A stretch of 64,000 nucleotides of DNA from Rothia nasimurium (GCF_928382285.1 NZ_CAKMSS010000005.1:124001-188000); one strand, 5' to 3'. Shown: positions 38,044 through 46,941, counted from the stretch's first letter. Translations and numbers: made by a program. The notes: generated from the sequence alone by a model not told the origin.

Positions 38044-38715
38044 CTATCCGTCCAGTTCTGCTATCTGCTTGACCGTCATTGGCTTGTGGGTGTGTACCGG
38101 ATCAAAAATACTCTCTGCCTCAAGCTCCCCAAACAGACTATCTGTATGCTCATTACCTTGAGCAAGGTTCTTGCCCCTGGCAAGGTTCTCGAAAGAAAAA
38201 TCTCGGCGCTGGAACTTACCCTTAGTCAGGTAGCCCCACTCAGGAAAAATAATTGCTTCGCCGTTTGGGCGGAATAAGGTCAGAGCATCAGCTTGAACAA
38301 TATTGGCCTCAAGAACCTTACGAGCTGCTTTACCCCATTCGGGGGAGCTGCTGTCATTGATAAAAGCGTCAAAGATACTAGCCAGGTTCTCACGGCATAT
38401 TTGGGCATTATCTTCAAGCAACTCGATACCGTATATGCACATCAGTCCGAGTAGGGCGTAGTGTCGGCGTTCAAACTCATTTTTGCCGTAACGGTCCTGA
38501 ACAGTTGCTAATTTTCGGAGTAGCACCTGCACCAGAAAGTTGCCTTCACCGCAGGCTGGTTCCAGGAACCGTGAGTCGATACGTTCAGATTCATCTTTGA
38601 CAAGGTTGAGCATTGCCTCAACGATATGAGCAGGTGTAAACACTTCACCATGGTCGGCAACTCGTTGTTTAGATTTAACGAGGAGCTCTTCCTTGAGATC
38701 AGCAGAATCTGCCAT
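38044..38715 (-). CDS. Methyltransferase-like small subunit
   Basis: 223 residues with VFTPAHIVEAML and the SAM motif I FLEPACGEGNFLVQVLL (~48-64) of N6-adenine methyltransferases. It has no NPPY, so it probably cannot methylate alone. It may be an accessory SAM-binding partner of the Eco57I-type enzyme, or a shortened relative. First gene of the five-gene operon; AAGGCGG lies before ATG. Its stop abuts the next ATG with no spacer. Confidence 0.72.
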   Translation of the reverse strand: MADSADLKEELLVKSKQRVADHGEVFTPAHIVEAMLNLVKDESERIDSRFLEPACGEGNFLVQVLLRKLATVQDRYGKNEFERRHYALLGLMCIYGIELLEDNAQICRENLASIFDAFINDSSSPEWGKAARKVLEANIVQADALTLFRPNGEAIIFPEWGYLTKGKFQRRDFSFENLARGKNLAQGNEHTDSLFGELEAESIFDPVHTHKPMTVKQIAELDG

Positions 38716-38885
38716 GATGTACCGCCTTGCAGTTATCGTCCGAACGGGGGGCGCTCTTATCGAGACTATCTACCACCCCTCAACATCATAACTTTTCGCT
38801 TACCAATTCGTTATCCCCATAAGCTGATACCTCAACTCAGATGGGCGTAAGCAATGCCTTGCCAGCAGCTACACGCCATGAGAGG
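38716..38885. promoter_or_regulatory. Promoter region of the RM-DRT operon
   Basis: Gap upstream of the first operon gene, with no coding signal. A minus-strand TTGAGG-18-TAAGAG pair is a weak promoter candidate. The single promoter would serve two methyltransferase genes, the restriction gene and both reverse transcriptases, since no gap over 16 bases occurs inside the operon. Confidence 0.35.
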
Positions 38886-38993
38886 TTACTTCTCTTTAAC
38901 CTGAGCAACCGACCGACGCAACATGCTCACATTGGCCTCGGAATAAAACGGGTCTATTGGCACCTCAAAGGGAATCCTCTGTTCCCTCACCAT
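38886..38993 (-). pseudogene. Truncated RelB/DinJ antitoxin fragment
   Basis: Minus-strand frame ending at TAA 38886 encodes MVREQRIPFEVP, then IDPFYSEANVSMLRRSVAQV. The IPFE, DPFYSE-N and LR-S pattern is the C-terminal half of RelB/DinJ antitoxins. The N-terminal ribbon-helix-helix is missing: upstream the frame runs into the repeat at 39014-39032. No toxin frame follows. Probably a remnant of a toxin-antitoxin module cut by recombination. Confidence 0.68.
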
Positions 38994-39013
38994 CTTAATT
39001 GTCTCAGCCTTAC

Positions 39014-39032
39014 CCCACCCCACTGCGTCCTT
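39014..39032. repeat. Island repeat copy c
   Basis: CCCACCCCACTGCGTCCTT differs by one base from 40438-40456 and, inverted, resembles the right arm of the hairpin at 29062-29107. It lies exactly where the relB fragment loses similarity. Confidence 0.5.
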
Positions 39033-39065
39033 GCCATTCGCAGCCTTAAAGAGATCCAGCCCACT

Positions 39066-39084
39066 ACCACCTCCAAGAGGTGGT
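39066..39084 (-). terminator. Hairpin after the putative toxin gene
   Basis: ACCACCTC-CAA-GAGGTGGT, an 8-bp perfect stem about 94 bases past the minus-strand stop at 39178. No T-run on the minus strand, so its role as a terminator is uncertain. Confidence 0.35.
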
Positions 39085-39177
39085 GCGGGCTGAACGGTTA
39101 AGAAAAGACTACCACCTAGCTAGCAGAGCAAACAGGCCTATCTCCTTGAACTTCAACAGATTTACTTGCTTCTCGGG

Positions 39178-39663
39178 CTAGTTCTCATCAAGAAGGTCTT
39201 TAGCTTTCCTCTTTGCTCTCTCGCTGACCTGGGGACTAGCAACCACAGCCCTTAAAATCTGAAACAAGAAACTCAGGTTGCTCTCGTCCAGATAACCTGG
39301 GTTGACCATCTCAAATTCTCCCCTCTTCAAATCTTCAAGCGATAAAGAATGAACCGCATTGCAGTTCACCATCGTCTCACGAGGGAAGTACGGGGTCCGG
39401 CCACCAGGAATAACCACATAGGTATCTTCCGGGCGAACGTCAGGAAACAACCCTAAAGTTCTATGAATATTCGCCTTCCAACGAGACACCTTAGAACTAC
39501 CATTCACCACGTAGTACAACTGCTGGCGCTTCTCATCAACACCTACAACAATAAAGTGGTGCCCTACTTCGCGGTTCGCAGAAAAGGGCTTATCGCCACG
39601 GAACTTGAAGACAGTGCCCACACGAACAGACAAGGCCCAAACATCAAGATTCTTCTCAAGCAC
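39178..39663 (-). CDS. Small protein paired with Panacea antitoxin (putative toxin)
   Basis: 161 residues, no recognised family. N-terminal half is beta-rich (VGTVFKFRG, HHFIVVGVDEKRQQLYYVVN), mildly reminiscent of MazF/PemK-type barrels; C-terminal half ends with a basic helix. GTG 39663 has a G-rich site (GGTGGGGG) just upstream. It follows the DUF4065 gene by 39 bases in the same direction. Panacea-domain antitoxins pair with unrelated toxins, so a toxin role is inferred from position only. Confidence 0.55.
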   Translation of the reverse strand: MLEKNLDVWALSVRVGTVFKFRGDKPFSANREVGHHFIVVGVDEKRQQLYYVVNGSSKVSRWKANIHRTLGLFPDVRPEDTYVVIPGGRTPYFPRETMVNCNAVHSLSLEDLKRGEFEMVNPGYLDESNLSFLFQILRAVVASPQVSERAKRKAKDLLDEN

Positions 39664-39702
39664 AGCAAGCCCCCACCAAATGACTACTTACACGGTGGCC
39701 AG

Positions 39703-40296
39703 CTAAGAATGATCTAAAGCAAAAATATCGTGGGCAGCTTCCAGGGTCTGCTCATCCTGGGCAAAAAAAGAGTCACTCTCAGGGTTCAAAAAGAAATCCT
39801 CAAGAGACATTTTCCGACGGCTTTTAGGCTGAAGCTCAAAAAAACCTTCAAACTTCGACCACTCCGGGTACTGATGGGTAATCGAATTCGCCAGATAGAA
39901 AGGGTCAAAGCCCTTAAAAGTCTCCCACGACTTCTGAATCATCATCTTCTCAGAGGGTGACAACAAATCGTCACCGCATGAAGACTTCAGCGAAACCTCA
40001 TGATTCGTGAAGTCAATAAACTCTTCAACAAACTGACGCTGATCAGGAGAAAGCAACGAATACCCAGTGCCAGATTCACGAATAACATCAAGACCCTCAG
40101 AAGCCACAGGGCCATTCTTCATCGCAACATAGCTATCGCCAGTAACAGTCCGGCCAAACTGACGCAGATGAAAACGGTCAGCAGCCCACACAAGCTTCAT
40201 CAACTTTAAATGATTCACAGAGGACAAACCCTCGTTGTGGGCATGACGAAGGAACTGCTCAAAAATCTGAACATACTTTTCAAGATCAGTTTTCAA
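39703..40296 (-). CDS. Panacea/DUF4065-domain protein (putative antitoxin)
   Basis: 197 residues. The region LMKLVWAADRFHLRQFGRTV, then GDSYVAMKNGPVAS (~32-67), is the signature of the DUF4065/SocA-like Panacea domain, which neutralises many toxins. Start is TTG 40296 with AAGGAG at good spacing. First gene of a two-gene unit with the small protein downstream. No membrane segment. Confidence 0.78.
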   Translation of the reverse strand: MKTDLEKYVQIFEQFLRHAHNEGLSSVNHLKLMKLVWAADRFHLRQFGRTVTGDSYVAMKNGPVASEGLDVIRESGTGYSLLSPDQRQFVEEFIDFTNHEVSLKSSCGDDLLSPSEKMMIQKSWETFKGFDPFYLANSITHQYPEWSKFEGFFELQPKSRRKMSLEDFFLNPESDSFFAQDEQTLEAAHDIFALDHS

Positions 40297-40504
40297 GATA
40301 ACTCCTTACCATCAACCTGATAGCTGGGCGACGTTGACCAGAAAAGGGCGCGAAAAATACAGGTTCCGTGTTTACTACCTTACCAAGCACAGCTAACTCT
40401 GTCTGTGTCCCCGCACCCACTTTCTCATAAGAGTAAACCCACCCCACCGCGTCCTTCCCCACAAACCCACAAGCCAACAAACAAGCCGTGAGACAATAGA
40501 ACCT
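40297..40504. other. Gap between Panacea gene and trmH; right edge of island
   Basis: 208 bases between divergent genes, holding the promoter of each. Copy d of the island repeat is at 40438-40456. A long minus-strand frame crosses it but is not credible as a gene. GACAAT stands 7 bases before the trmH ATG and could be a leaderless -10. Confidence 0.35.
40438..40456. repeat. Island repeat copy d
   Basis: CCCACCCCACCGCGTCCTT, one mismatch to copy c at 39014-39032. The two copies bracket the Panacea module. Confidence 0.5.
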
Positions 40505-41440
40505 ATGGACTTCAAAGAACGCCTCAGCACCCCCGTCGTCATGGAAAACCCCCAGGCAGACCGTGTCAAAGACATCGCCAAGCTTGCTACCCGGGCAGCC
40601 CGCACTAAGACCGGGCACTTCCTGGTTGAGGGGCCGCAGGCCGTCCGCGAAGCCCTCAAAGCCCACCAGGTTAAGCCTCTGCTTGATGCCGTCTACATCA
40701 CCGAACGCGCCTTCGACCGCCACCCCGACATCGTTGACCTGCTCGAAGACGTCCACGGCACCCCCACCCCCGAGCCCGGCCGCAAGGTCTTCATGCGCAT
40801 GGTGACCGAGCCCGTCCTCGCCGCCATGGCCGAATCCGTCAGCCCCCAGGGCATCATCGCCGTCGCCTTCCAGAACGACATCGCCCCCTCCGACATCTGG
40901 GGTGAGGGAGCCATCAACCCCAAGCTCATCGCCGTCCTCGCCCGCGTTCAGGACCCCGGCAACGCCGGCACCATCCTGCGCGCCGCCGACGCCGCCGGCG
41001 CTGACCTCATCGTCACCACCAAGGGCGCAGTCGACCTCTACAACCCCAAGGCAGTGCGCTCCACTGCAGGCTCCCTCTTCCACGTGCCCGTTATCCAGGG
41101 CATCGACCTCGAAGACTTCGCCGAAGATGCTAAGGCTCAGGGCATCGGTGTGCTCGCAGCGGACGGCTACGGCCGCGTCTCCCTCGATGACCTACAGGAC
41201 GCCGCCTTCGCCCTGCGTAACGGCGTCGAACCCCGTAAGAAGGTCAAGTATGACCTGGCCAAGCCCACCATGTGGCTCTTCGGCAACGAAGCGGCGGGCC
41301 TGAGCGATGAAGAGAAAGCCGCTGCCTCCCTGCGCGTGGCCGTTCCCCTGCGCGGGGCTGCCGAGTCGCTGAACGTCGGCATGGCAGCTGGTGTCTGCCT
41401 CTTTGCTTCATCCCTGGCCCAGAACCGCAAGGGCGACTAG
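40505..41440 (+). CDS. TrmH-family (SpoU) RNA 2'-O-methyltransferase
   Basis: 311-residue SPOUT-class enzyme. N-terminal substrate-binding domain (~10-110), then knot motifs: NAGTILRAADAAGADLIV, WLFGNEAAGLSDEE, and SLNVGMAAGVCLF. Methylates ribose in rRNA or tRNA; target not determined. In related genomes it lies after rplT, so this marks the return to core gene order. Its stop overlaps the Nudix start by one base. Confidence 0.9.
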   Translation: MDFKERLSTPVVMENPQADRVKDIAKLATRAARTKTGHFLVEGPQAVREALKAHQVKPLLDAVYITERAFDRHPDIVDLLEDVHGTPTPEPGRKVFMRMVTEPVLAAMAESVSPQGIIAVAFQNDIAPSDIWGEGAINPKLIAVLARVQDPGNAGTILRAADAAGADLIVTTKGAVDLYNPKAVRSTAGSLFHVPVIQGIDLEDFAEDAKAQGIGVLAADGYGRVSLDDLQDAAFALRNGVEPRKKVKYDLAKPTMWLFGNEAAGLSDEEKAAASLRVAVPLRGAAESLNVGMAAGVCLFASSLAQNRKGD

Positions 41441-41883
41441 TGGGAGAGCAGCCTACTGCCGTCTACCCGGTGCAGGTGGTCGGGGCGGCTATCGTCGATT
41501 CTTTGACCAGCCCCACCCGCCTGCTGGTGGGTCAGCGCTCGGCTCCTCCGGCGCTGGCGGGTCTCTGGGAGTTCCCTGGCGGCAAGGTCGAACCCGGTGA
41601 ATCCTGCGAGGATGCCCTGCTCCGTGAACTGGGCGAAGAGCTGGGCATCACCGCCCAGCTCGGTACCGAGATTGTCGGCCCCCACCCCCAGGGTTGGGTG
41701 CTGAACGATAAAGCTGCTATGCGGGTCTGGTGGGCAAAAATTACGGACGGACGCGCCACCGCCCTGCAAGATCACGCCGAGTTGCGCTGGGTTCCGCTTG
41801 ATGCCACGGTGCTGGAGCTACCCTGGATCCCCGCTGACTTTCCCATCGTTGAGGAGCTGTTGGCGGGCGTCCGCGCCGCTTAA
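41440..41883 (+). CDS. Nudix hydrolase (MutT-like)
   Basis: 147 residues. The complete Nudix box occupies residues 47-70 (GGKVEPGES, then RELGEELGI), with the MutT-like motif LWEFPGGK before it. Likely a (d)NTP pyrophosphohydrolase such as an 8-oxo-dGTPase. GTG start overlaps the trmH stop codon. A GCGTCCGC copy lies at 41867. Confidence 0.87.
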   Translation: MGEQPTAVYPVQVVGAAIVDSLTSPTRLLVGQRSAPPALAGLWEFPGGKVEPGESCEDALLRELGEELGITAQLGTEIVGPHPQGWVLNDKAAMRVWWAKITDGRATALQDHAELRWVPLDATVLELPWIPADFPIVEELLAGVRAA

Positions 41884-41993
41884 GCTGTAGAGAAACGTCA
41901 TAGAACTCGCCTCCAACAGAAAAATAAGGTGTCTGACTTTCCTTTCGGGTATAGTGTGTAGCACGCGACACATTTTTACATGGAGGTATAGAT

Positions 41994-42518
41994 ATGTCAC
42001 AGACACCCTACGGAACTAATGATTACTCCGCGCCGAACGATACCCAGGCTATGTACATGGGCGATCAGCCGGGCTTCGGGCAGCAGCCGGTAGCCCCTGA
42101 CGCTGAGCAGAAGCTTAAGCTTTCCCAGATGATTCTGCTGGGGAACCTGGCTGTCTATGTGATCATAGCTGTAGCTACCTATCTGCTGATTACCAAGCCG
42201 ATGATGGATGCTTTCACATCTGACCCTGAATTTGCAGAGCTGGGTCTGGGGGGTCTAGGGGTAACGAGCACGCTTATCTCAACCGTTATCGGTGTTGCTC
42301 TCTATCTCTTGGTGTATCTGCTCATGGGTAAGCGTAAGAAGGTGGGGCGTATTCTTGGTTTCATCTTTGCAGGTATTGGAATTGCATCGAATCTTTTCAG
42401 TCTTACCATGTACTTCACCGAGATCGCGATTATGGCTCTGCTGGTGATTTCTATTGGGCTTGCTATCGCTTGGATTGTTGTTGCTGCTAACAAGTCAGTC
42501 TCAACTATCCTGCGCTAG
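41994..42518 (+). CDS. Small multi-pass membrane protein
   Basis: 174 residues: polar N-terminus (1-40), then four hydrophobic helices (~45-65, ~80-105, ~115-130, ~140-160) with KRKK between the second and third. TGGAGG precedes ATG. No family recognised. A strong terminator follows. Similar in size and layout to the next gene. Confidence 0.7.
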   Translation: MSQTPYGTNDYSAPNDTQAMYMGDQPGFGQQPVAPDAEQKLKLSQMILLGNLAVYVIIAVATYLLITKPMMDAFTSDPEFAELGLGGLGVTSTLISTVIGVALYLLVYLLMGKRKKVGRILGFIFAGIGIASNLFSLTMYFTEIAIMALLVISIGLAIAWIVVAANKSVSTILR

Positions 42519-42538
42519 ACCCTGAACTTCTAGCTGTG

Positions 42539-42569
42539 ATGGGCCCTCCGGTTGATCCGGAGGGCCCAT
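42539..42569 (+). terminator. Rho-independent terminator
   Basis: Perfect 13-bp stem ATGGGCCCTCCGG with 5-base loop, followed by TTCTG. Ends the upstream membrane-protein gene. Confidence 0.8.
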
Positions 42570-42642
42570 TTCTGTGCGCGCTTCACATTCTTGTATCGTG
42601 AACGGCTAGTTGTTACGCTAAAAGAAAGGAGGCTGATGATTT

Positions 42643-43083
42643 ATGAAAGAAAAAGAGAAACAGCAACTGGCTTTTAGCAGGGGAGAAGTGCCCACGGTCA
42701 TCCGAGTAATGCAGGGCATGTTAGTGCTGTCGGGTATCGCTTACCTGACGCTAACGGTTACTTCCCTTGACATCAGCGGCACACGAGGAATCGTGAGTGC
42801 TGGTATTTCAATCGCCCTCACCTCCTTGTTATATATCTGGGTTATCCGCCGCACCGGCACCTGGCAAAAAGCAGGAGCTGCTAACCTGCTCGGGTTTGTC
42901 TGTACCGTCATCAGCACTGTTTCGCTTCTTTCGCTGGTCTGGGTTGCACCTCCTGCTGCCGGTGCAGTGGCTATGACCGGGTTCCTGGTGTGGTCTCTAG
43001 CCAACCTCACCTGGCTTGGCCTAACTTTCACCCCTGTTGCCCGTGCCTTCTTTGAACGGGTTGATGTTATTCCAGCGCCCTAA
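42643..43083 (+). CDS. Four-helix membrane protein
   Basis: 146 residues: charged start (MKEKEKQQLAF), then four hydrophobic segments (~22-42, ~48-66, ~75-100, ~105-130). AAAGGAGG precedes the ATG. No recognised family or catalytic motif. Stands alone between the terminator and pheS. Confidence 0.68.
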   Translation: MKEKEKQQLAFSRGEVPTVIRVMQGMLVLSGIAYLTLTVTSLDISGTRGIVSAGISIALTSLLYIWVIRRTGTWQKAGAANLLGFVCTVISTVSLLSLVWVAPPAAGAVAMTGFLVWSLANLTWLGLTFTPVARAFFERVDVIPAP

Positions 43084-43230
43084 GTGCCTGCTGGTGGTCA
43101 CTTACCTGCGGGCAGCGTCCGCTCCGTTCCCATTGAGCGCGAGCCTGCTTCACCTTTTTGCACTAAACTATTGTCTTGATGCCCTGGGTGCGGTAAGCGC
43201 CCGAAACCCACATTGTGAAGAGAAGTGCAG

Positions 43231-44358
43231 ATGACTGATTCTTTGCCCGAGGTGCCTGAGAACCCCACACCCTTCCAGGTGCTGGCTAACATTCGCGCCA
43301 TTCTAGAAAAAGACCCCGAGAACGGTCTGGCGACCGTCCGCGAAGCCTTCACCGCCGAGTTTGAGCGGGCTCAGAAGGAAATCGCCGAGAAGACTGCTGA
43401 CTTTGAAGAACTCAAGCGTGTGCGCCTGGACTTTACCGGCGAAAAGGCTGGTTTTACTCTGGCCAATAAGCAGATGCGCGATCTGCGCAAGGAGCACAAG
43501 GCTGAGGTTGGCAAGATTATGGGTCAGGTGCGCGGACGCCTGACTAAGGCTCTTGAGGCCCGTAACGCTGAGCTGGAAGAAGAGCGGGACGCCCGTATTC
43601 TGGTTGAAGAGGCTGTGGACGTCACTGCCCACACTCCCCGCCGCCGTATCGGTGGCCGCCACCCCATCAGCGTCCTGCAGGAGCAGATGTGCGACATCTT
43701 CGTGGGCATGGGCTGGGAGATTGCCGACGGCCCCGAACTTGAGTCAGAGTGGTACAACTTTGATTCGCTGAACTTCAAGCCTGACCACCCGGCGCGTGAG
43801 CTGCAGGATACCTTCTTCGTGGAGCCCACTAGCGCCCACCTGATGCTGCGCACCCACACTTCACCGGTGCAGATGCGTTCCCTGCTGTCGCGTGACCTGC
43901 CCCTGTATGTGGTCTGCCCCGGCCAGGTCTACCGCACCGATGAGCTCGATGCCACCCACACCCCGGTCTTCCATCAGATTGAGGGCCTGGCCGTCGATAA
44001 GGGCCTGACCATGGCCGACCTTAAGGGCACCCTGGAGCACATGGCCCGCGCCATGTTCGGCGAAGAGGCAAAGATTCGTCTGCGCCCCAACTACTTCCCC
44101 TTCACTGAGCCCTCGGCCGAGCTGGACGTCTGGCACCCGGACGCCAAGGGCGGCCCCCGTTGGATCGAGTGGGGCGGCTGCGGCATGGTCAACCCCAACG
44201 TGCTGCGAGCAGCCGGCGTTGACCCCGAAGTTTACTCAGGTTTCGCTTTTGGTATGGGCATCGAACGTACCCTCATGTTCCGCAACGGTGTGCAGGATAT
44301 GCGCGACATGATTGAAGGCGACGTCCGTTTCTCACAGCAGTTCAAGATGGAGATCTAA
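43231..44358 (+). CDS. pheS: Phenylalanyl-tRNA synthetase alpha subunit
   Basis: 375 residues. N-terminal coiled coil (~20-100) that contacts tRNA, then the class II core with [19 protein letters not shown], motif 2 region HQIEGL and motif 3 [16 protein letters not shown] 43225 is an alternative start two codons earlier; ATG 43231 is chosen. Works as an alpha2-beta2 complex with pheT, 3 bases downstream. TAAACT at 43164-43169 is a possible -10. Confidence 0.96.
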   Translation: MTDSLPEVPENPTPFQVLANIRAILEKDPENGLATVREAFTAEFERAQKEIAEKTADFEELKRVRLDFTGEKAGFTLANKQMRDLRKEHKAEVGKIMGQVRGRLTKALEARNAELEEERDARILVEEAVDVTAHTPRRRIGGRHPISVLQEQMCDIFVGMGWEIADGPELESEWYNFDSLNFKPDHPARELQDTFFVEPTSAHLMLRTHTSPVQMRSLLSRDLPLYVVCPGQVYRTDELDATHTPVFHQIEGLAVDKGLTMADLKGTLEHMARAMFGEEAKIRLRPNYFPFTEPSAELDVWHPDAKGGPRWIEWGGCGMVNPNVLRAAGVDPEVYSGFAFGMGIERTLMFRNGVQDMRDMIEGDVRFSQQFKMEI

Positions 44359-44361
44359 CCC

Positions 44362-46914
44362 ATGCGAGTACCCCTTTCCTGGCTGCGTGAATACGCGCCC
44401 GTCCCGGCCGACGCACGCGCCGAAGATGTCATGGCTACCCTGGTTACAGTTGGCCTGGAAGAAGAGGACGTCCATCGCCCCACCGACGAGCTGACCGGCC
44501 CTATCGTGGTGGGTCAGGTGCTCTCCATGGAGCCCGAAACCCACTCCAACGGTAAGACCGTTAACTGGTGCCAGGTGCGCGTTGTGCCCGAGGGCCAGAA
44601 GCAGACCCTGACCGGCAAGGGCATTGAAGAGTCCGGCGTGCAGGGCATTATCTGCGGCGCCCACAACTTCAAGCCCGGCGACAAGGTCGTTGTCACCCTG
44701 CCCGGCGCTGTACTGCCCGGCGGCTTCGCTATTACCGCCCGCAAGACCTACGGCCACAAGTCAGCCGGTATGATCGCCTCCGTCAAGGAGCTCGGCATCG
44801 GTGAGGACCACGGCGGCATCCTGGTGCTCTCCACCCTGGGGCTTGACCCCGAGATCGGCACCGACGCCATGGACTTGCTGGGTCTCTACGACGAAGCTGC
44901 TGAAGTCAACGTCACCCCCGACCGCGGCTATGGCTTCTCCATTCGCGGTATCGCCCGCGAGTACTGCCATGCTACCGGCAACGACTTCGATGACTTTGTG
45001 CTCGATTTGGCTGCCAAGGCCCCTGCTGCCAACGGCGCGGGCCTGCCCGTCACCCTGACCGACTCAGCCCCCATTCACGGCAAGGACGGCGCCACCCGCT
45101 TCGTTGCCCGCTCGGTCAGCGGCGTGGACGCAACCGCCCCCGTACCTACCTGGATGTCCTCCCGCCTGCGCCTGGCGGGCGTCCGCTCCGTCTCCCTGCC
45201 GGTGGATATTTCCAACTACGTCATGCTTGAAACCGGCCAGCCCCTGCATTTTTACGATGCAGATAAGCTGACCGGCGGCATCACCGTGCGCCGTGCCGAA
45301 GCTGGCGAGAAGCTCACCACCCTGGATGAGAAGGAACGCGAGCTTCACGCCGAAGACCTGCTGATTACCGACGAGTCCGGCCCCATCGGTTTGGCCGGCG
45401 TCATGGGCGGGGCCTCCACCGAGGTCAGCGACTCCACCACCCGTATCGTGATTGAGGCAGCCCGCTTCGATGAGGTCTCCATTGCCCGCACCGCCCGCCG
45501 CCACAAGCTCTCCTCTGAGGCCTCCAAGCGCTTTGAACGCGGCGTTGACCCCCAGATTCAGGCAGCTGCCGCCCAGCGGGCCGTTGACCTGCTGGTTGAG
45601 CTGGCTGGTGCAAATGCTGACGAGGGCGTGACGGACGCCGGTGGCAGCTTTACCCCCACCGTCATCTCCCTGCCCGCCGACTACACCGCAGGCCGTATCG
45701 GCATCGACTACACCCAAGAGCAGATCGTTGGCTCCCTGGAACAGATCGGTGCCAGTGTTGAGGTAGCTGAGGGATCCTACGAGGTCACTGTGCCTTCCTG
45801 GCGCACCGACCTGGGCGCTAAGGAAGATCTGACCGAGGAAGTTGCCCGTCTGGTCGGCTACGACCAGATTCCCTCCACCCTGCCTGTGGCCCCTCCCGGC
45901 CGCGGCTACACCGTTGAGCAGACCCTGCGCCGCCGGGCCCTGAACGCCCTGGCAGCATCGGGTCTGACCGAGGTCTTTGCCTACCCCTTCGTCTCCGATG
46001 AAGACAACAACCTCTGGGCTTCCCCGGTTGCCGGTGAGCCGGTGGACTCCATCCGCCTGGCTAACCCCATCTCGTCCGCCCAGGGCTGGATGCGCCGCTC
46101 CCTGCTGCCCGGTCTGACCGAGGTGCTCTCCCGCAACCTCTCCCGCGGCTTCAAGAACCTGGCCATCTACGAGACCGGCTCCGTCTTTATCCCCGGCACC
46201 CAGCTGGGGTCAGCCTCAATCCCCGGCCTGGGCGTCAAGCCCGCCGACGAGGTTCTGGCAGATTTGAACGCCGGTATTCCCGACCAGCCCCGCCACATCG
46301 CCGGTCTTTTCGCCGGTGCTGAGCACGAGGAAACCCCGGGCATTACCGCCCGTGCCTTTGACTGGCGCGATGCCCTGGACTCTGTGCTGCTGGTAGCCGA
46401 TGCCGCAGGTGTGAAGCTCACCGTTGCCAACGGCGAACACCAGGCCTTCCACCCCGGCCGCACCGCCGTGCTCAAGAACGCAGCCGGTGAGGTCATCGCC
46501 TACGCCGGTGAGCTGCACCCCAAGCTACTGGCCAAGCTGAACCTGCCCGAGCGCACCAGTGCCTTCGAGCTCAACTTCACCGCCCTCATCGCCCAGGCTG
46601 GTGAGGCGGTCCAGGCTACCGGTATCTCCGGCTACCCGGCAGCGAACCAGGACGTTGCCCTGGTCGTCGACGCTGCGGTTCCTGCCGCTGACGTGGCCGC
46701 AGCCCTGGCTGAGGGCGCCGGGGAGTTGCTCGAGGACGTCCGCGTCTTCGACGACTACCGCGGCACCGGCATCGAAGAGGGCAAGAAGTCCCTGGCCTTC
46801 GCCCTGCGTTTCCGTGCCACCGACCGCACCCTGACCGCCGACGAGGCCTCTGCGGCCCGTGAAGCAGGCGTTGCCCTGGCTGCCGAACGCTTCGGCGCGG
46901 TACAGCGAGCCTAA
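44362..46914 (+). CDS. pheT: Phenylalanyl-tRNA synthetase beta subunit
   Basis: 850 residues: OB-fold tRNA-binding domain (~40-155), B3/B4 editing domain (~215-400), B5 domain, pseudo-catalytic core, and C-terminal anticodon-binding FDX-ACB domain ending FRATDRTLTADEASAAR. Usual bacterial length. Forms the synthetase with PheS. A palindromic terminator follows. Confidence 0.96.
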   Translation: MRVPLSWLREYAPVPADARAEDVMATLVTVGLEEEDVHRPTDELTGPIVVGQVLSMEPETHSNGKTVNWCQVRVVPEGQKQTLTGKGIEESGVQGIICGAHNFKPGDKVVVTLPGAVLPGGFAITARKTYGHKSAGMIASVKELGIGEDHGGILVLSTLGLDPEIGTDAMDLLGLYDEAAEVNVTPDRGYGFSIRGIAREYCHATGNDFDDFVLDLAAKAPAANGAGLPVTLTDSAPIHGKDGATRFVARSVSGVDATAPVPTWMSSRLRLAGVRSVSLPVDISNYVMLETGQPLHFYDADKLTGGITVRRAEAGEKLTTLDEKERELHAEDLLITDESGPIGLAGVMGGASTEVSDSTTRIVIEAARFDEVSIARTARRHKLSSEASKRFERGVDPQIQAAAAQRAVDLLVELAGANADEGVTDAGGSFTPTVISLPADYTAGRIGIDYTQEQIVGSLEQIGASVEVAEGSYEVTVPSWRTDLGAKEDLTEEVARLVGYDQIPSTLPVAPPGRGYTVEQTLRRRALNALAASGLTEVFAYPFVSDEDNNLWASPVAGEPVDSIRLANPISSAQGWMRRSLLPGLTEVLSRNLSRGFKNLAIYETGSVFIPGTQLGSASIPGLGVKPADEVLADLNAGIPDQPRHIAGLFAGAEHEETPGITARAFDWRDALDSVLLVADAAGVKLTVANGEHQAFHPGRTAVLKNAAGEVIAYAGELHPKLLAKLNLPERTSAFELNFTALIAQAGEAVQATGISGYPAANQDVALVVDAAVPAADVAAALAEGAGELLEDVRVFDDYRGTGIEEGKKSLAFALRFRATDRTLTADEASAAREAGVALAAERFGAVQRA

Positions 46915-46941
46915 GCACCGCAAACCCTCACACAAGGGGTG

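Noticed and set aside
38841..39101. 86-codon plus-strand frame between the RM operon and the Panacea module
   Set aside because: The opposite strand carries the RelB-like fragment; the plus frame has no family resemblance.
40286..41083. 265-codon minus-strand frame opposite trmH, continuing into the Panacea promoter region
   Set aside because: Most of it is the mirror of the trmH coding sequence and its composition is Gly/Asp-rich in the way typical of shadow frames.
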